Positions 33,698 through 35,022 of a stretch of 35,022 nucleotides of DNA are shown piece by piece. Every line of letters starts with the position of its first letter. Within the stretch, counting starts at the first letter, position 1. Location of the stretch: NCBI GenBank assembly GCA_030740335.1, contig JASLXL010000063.1:1-35022 (forward strand), read 5' to 3'. The DNA comes from SAR202 cluster bacterium. GTDB taxonomy: Bacteria; Chloroflexota; Dehalococcoidia; SAR202; CAJWER01. The notes beneath the pieces were generated by a model. It was not told the origin of the DNA. It saw only the letters and a program-made list of their open reading frames with translations, and ran no database searches. The translations under genes were made by a program, and so were the position numbers.

Positions 33698-35022
33698 TGG
33701 AGACAAAGACAAAACAATTTAAAAAGACGACGGCTGCCACCATCGCAAATCCAGAGCTACAGTCCAGGCTCCGCAATCTCTACGACGGCTTTTACAAGGC
33801 ACGAGATCGGGCTGTCGACGCCACACCCAACTGGGATGAGTTGTCAGACAAGGGGCGGGCCATCAAGGCTCACACCATTCAGCACTTAGGGCACTACCTG
33901 GAGATGGCCGAAGCCTGCGTCATCAAAGCAGGTGGCAAGGTATATTTCGCAAAGGATGCCGAGGCTGCCAACAAGTATGTGCTCGACCTGGCGCAATCCC
34001 GTGGTGTGCGCTCGGTGATCAAGAGCAAGTCCATGATCTCCGAGGAAATGGGGCTCAACCAGCGACTCGAAGAGGCCGGGATCAAGGCAGTGGAGACCGA
34101 TCTGGGTGAGTACCTGATTCAGCTGAAGGGCGAGACGCCCTACCACATCATTGCCCCAGCGATTCACATGTCGAAGGCGGATGCCGCGGCTGTTCTCCAG
34201 GCACAATCGGATGTCCCCATCGGCGACTCGATTGAGGAAATGGCAGCCGCTGCTCGTGTGCAGCTCCGCGAGAAGTTCGTGGTCGCGGATATGGGAATTA
34301 CGGGCGTGAACTTTTTGGTGGCCGAGACGGGAACAGTGGTGCTAGTCACGAACGAGGGCAACGGCAGGATGAGCACTTCGATGCCTCCCATCCACGTTGC
34401 GATCATGGGCATGGAGAAGGTGGTGCCGTCCATGGAGGACCTGGGCACCATGCTGCGATTGCTTGTGCGCTCAGCCACAGGGCAGCGTTTGTCCAGTTAT
34501 GTGACTACGGTAACGGGTCCACGACAAGAGAGCGACGTTGACGGCCCGGACGAATTTCACTTGGTAATCGTGGATAATGGCCGCTCGAAGATGCTTGCCA
34601 ACCCTGAAATGCGGGAGGCGCTGTACTGCCTGCGTTGCGGCGCATGCCTCAATGCCTGTCCGGTGTATCGGAAGGTGGGCGGCCATGCCTACGGTTGGGT
34701 ATATTCAGGGCCCATTGGCGCGGTGGTTTCGCCTATGCTGACGAGCCTGCCAGAGGCCAGTGACCTCCCCCACGCGTCGAGCCTTTGTGGCGCGTGCCGC
34801 GAGACCTGTCCTGTACAGATTGACATACCCCGGATGCTGCTCCATATGCGTTCGGAACTGGCTGAGGGCCGTGTCGACCCAAAGGCCAAGAGTGCCCCAC
34901 TGCTGGAGCGCCTGTCTATGAAGGCCTGGAGGATGTCGGTGGCCGGACCGATGATGCTGCGCGTATCGAATCGGCTGGGCCGCCTACTGCAGATGCCGAT
35001 AACCAGGGGGGGTCGTGTCAAC
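33697..35022 (+). CDS. lutB: LutB-type iron-sulfur protein of lactate utilisation, 3' end outside the window
   Basis: The frame starts with the ATG that shares the last A of the lutA stop codon and runs open for 442 codons to the window end. The N-terminal LUD domain (KAHTIQHLGHYLEMAE, GITGVNFLVAETGTVVLVTN, VPSMEDLGTMLRLL) is followed by two 4Fe-4S motifs: CLRCGACLNACP (Cys311, 314, 317, 321) and CGACRETCPVQIDIP (Cys364, 367, 371). This is LutB/YkgF, the ferredoxin-like subunit that passes electrons from lactate oxidation. About 30-40 residues are missing at the 3' end by family length. A lutC gene is expected just beyond the window. Confidence 0.93.
   Translation, partial: METKTKQFKKTTAATIANPELQSRLRNLYDGFYKARDRAVDATPNWDELSDKGRAIKAHTIQHLGHYLEMAEACVIKAGGKVYFAKDAEAANKYVLDLAQSRGVRSVIKSKSMISEEMGLNQRLEEAGIKAVETDLGEYLIQLKGETPYHIIAPAIHMSKADAAAVLQAQSDVPIGDSIEEMAAAARVQLREKFVVADMGITGVNFLVAETGTVVLVTNEGNGRMSTSMPPIHVAIMGMEKVVPSMEDLGTMLRLLVRSATGQRLSSYVTTVTGPRQESDVDGPDEFHLVIVDNGRSKMLANPEMREALYCLRCGACLNACPVYRKVGGHAYGWVYSGPIGAVVSPMLTSLPEASDLPHASSLCGACRETCPVQIDIPRMLLHMRSELAEGRVDPKAKSAPLLERLSMKAWRMSVAGPMMLRVSNRLGRLLQMPITRGGRVN

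Noticed and set aside
1..35022. tRNA, rRNA, riboswitch, insertion sequence or prophage genes
   Set aside because: I looked for T-loop-like and conserved RNA motifs, transposase-like proteins and phage genes and found none I could support by eye; tRNAscan-SE and Infernal runs would settle the RNA question.

Overview
The window looks like a piece of an environmental (metagenome-like), G+C-rich bacterial chromosome of a heterotroph. The mix of class III CoA transferase, crotonase, penicillin acylase, CocE-type hydrolase, CoxG, amidohydrolase, LutAB and a hydroxypyruvate-isomerase-like protein resembles uncultured Chloroflexota (Dehalococcoidia / SAR202-like). This is an inference from gene families only; no rRNA, tRNA or phylogenetic marker lies in the window. 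TAG is an ordinary stop codon here: at least seven intact genes end with it.

Layout. 1-1067: C-terminal part of a membrane-anchored adhesin- or VWA-type protein, facing a lipoprotein with two tandem cyclophilin domains across a strong bidirectional terminator. 2763-3510: decayed LmbE-type deacetylase. 3577-6756: GH38 alpha-mannosidase. 7008-8970: a two-gene CoA operon (crotonase, then CaiB/BaiF transferase) behind a good sigma70-type promoter. 9111-11453: two broken genes, a GrdB/PrdB-like reductase and an AcsA-like acyl-CoA synthetase. 11504-17142: CocE/NonD hydrolase, CoxG, amidohydrolase, alpha/beta hydrolase and MFS transporter. 17245-22400: forward block of penicillin acylase, zinc-ribbon/RDD protein, PanE-like reductase and an alpha-toroid protein. 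22566-23860: Mrp-type ATPase and a separate MIP18 (SufT-like) protein. 24141-27266: very large BNR/Asp-box propeller protein. 27739-30120: AceE-type E1 enzyme. 30286-31156: broken propeller lipoprotein. 31180-31962: hydroxypyruvate isomerase-like protein. 32317-32568: small membrane protein. 32924-35022: lutA-lutB, running off the window.

How the genes fit together: most are catabolic enzymes for small organic acids, amides, peptides and glycans (mannosidase, hydrolases, acylase, CoA enzymes, lactate oxidation). The Mrp/MIP18 pair serves iron-sulfur protein maturation. No classical defence system, prophage, integrase, insertion sequence or CRISPR array was seen. Three families of short dispersed repeats fill the intergenic spaces.

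The most interesting signal is in the decayed GrdB/PrdB-like gene. An in-frame TGA sits exactly where this family carries selenocysteine or cysteine (TGA-x-x-Cys) and is followed at the right distance by an 8-bp hairpin with a GUU loop that fits the bacterial SECIS pattern. Several in-frame TAG codons and a frameshift show that this copy is broken, so it may be the fossil of a selenoprotein, or the TGA may be just another nonsense mutation of a Cys codon.
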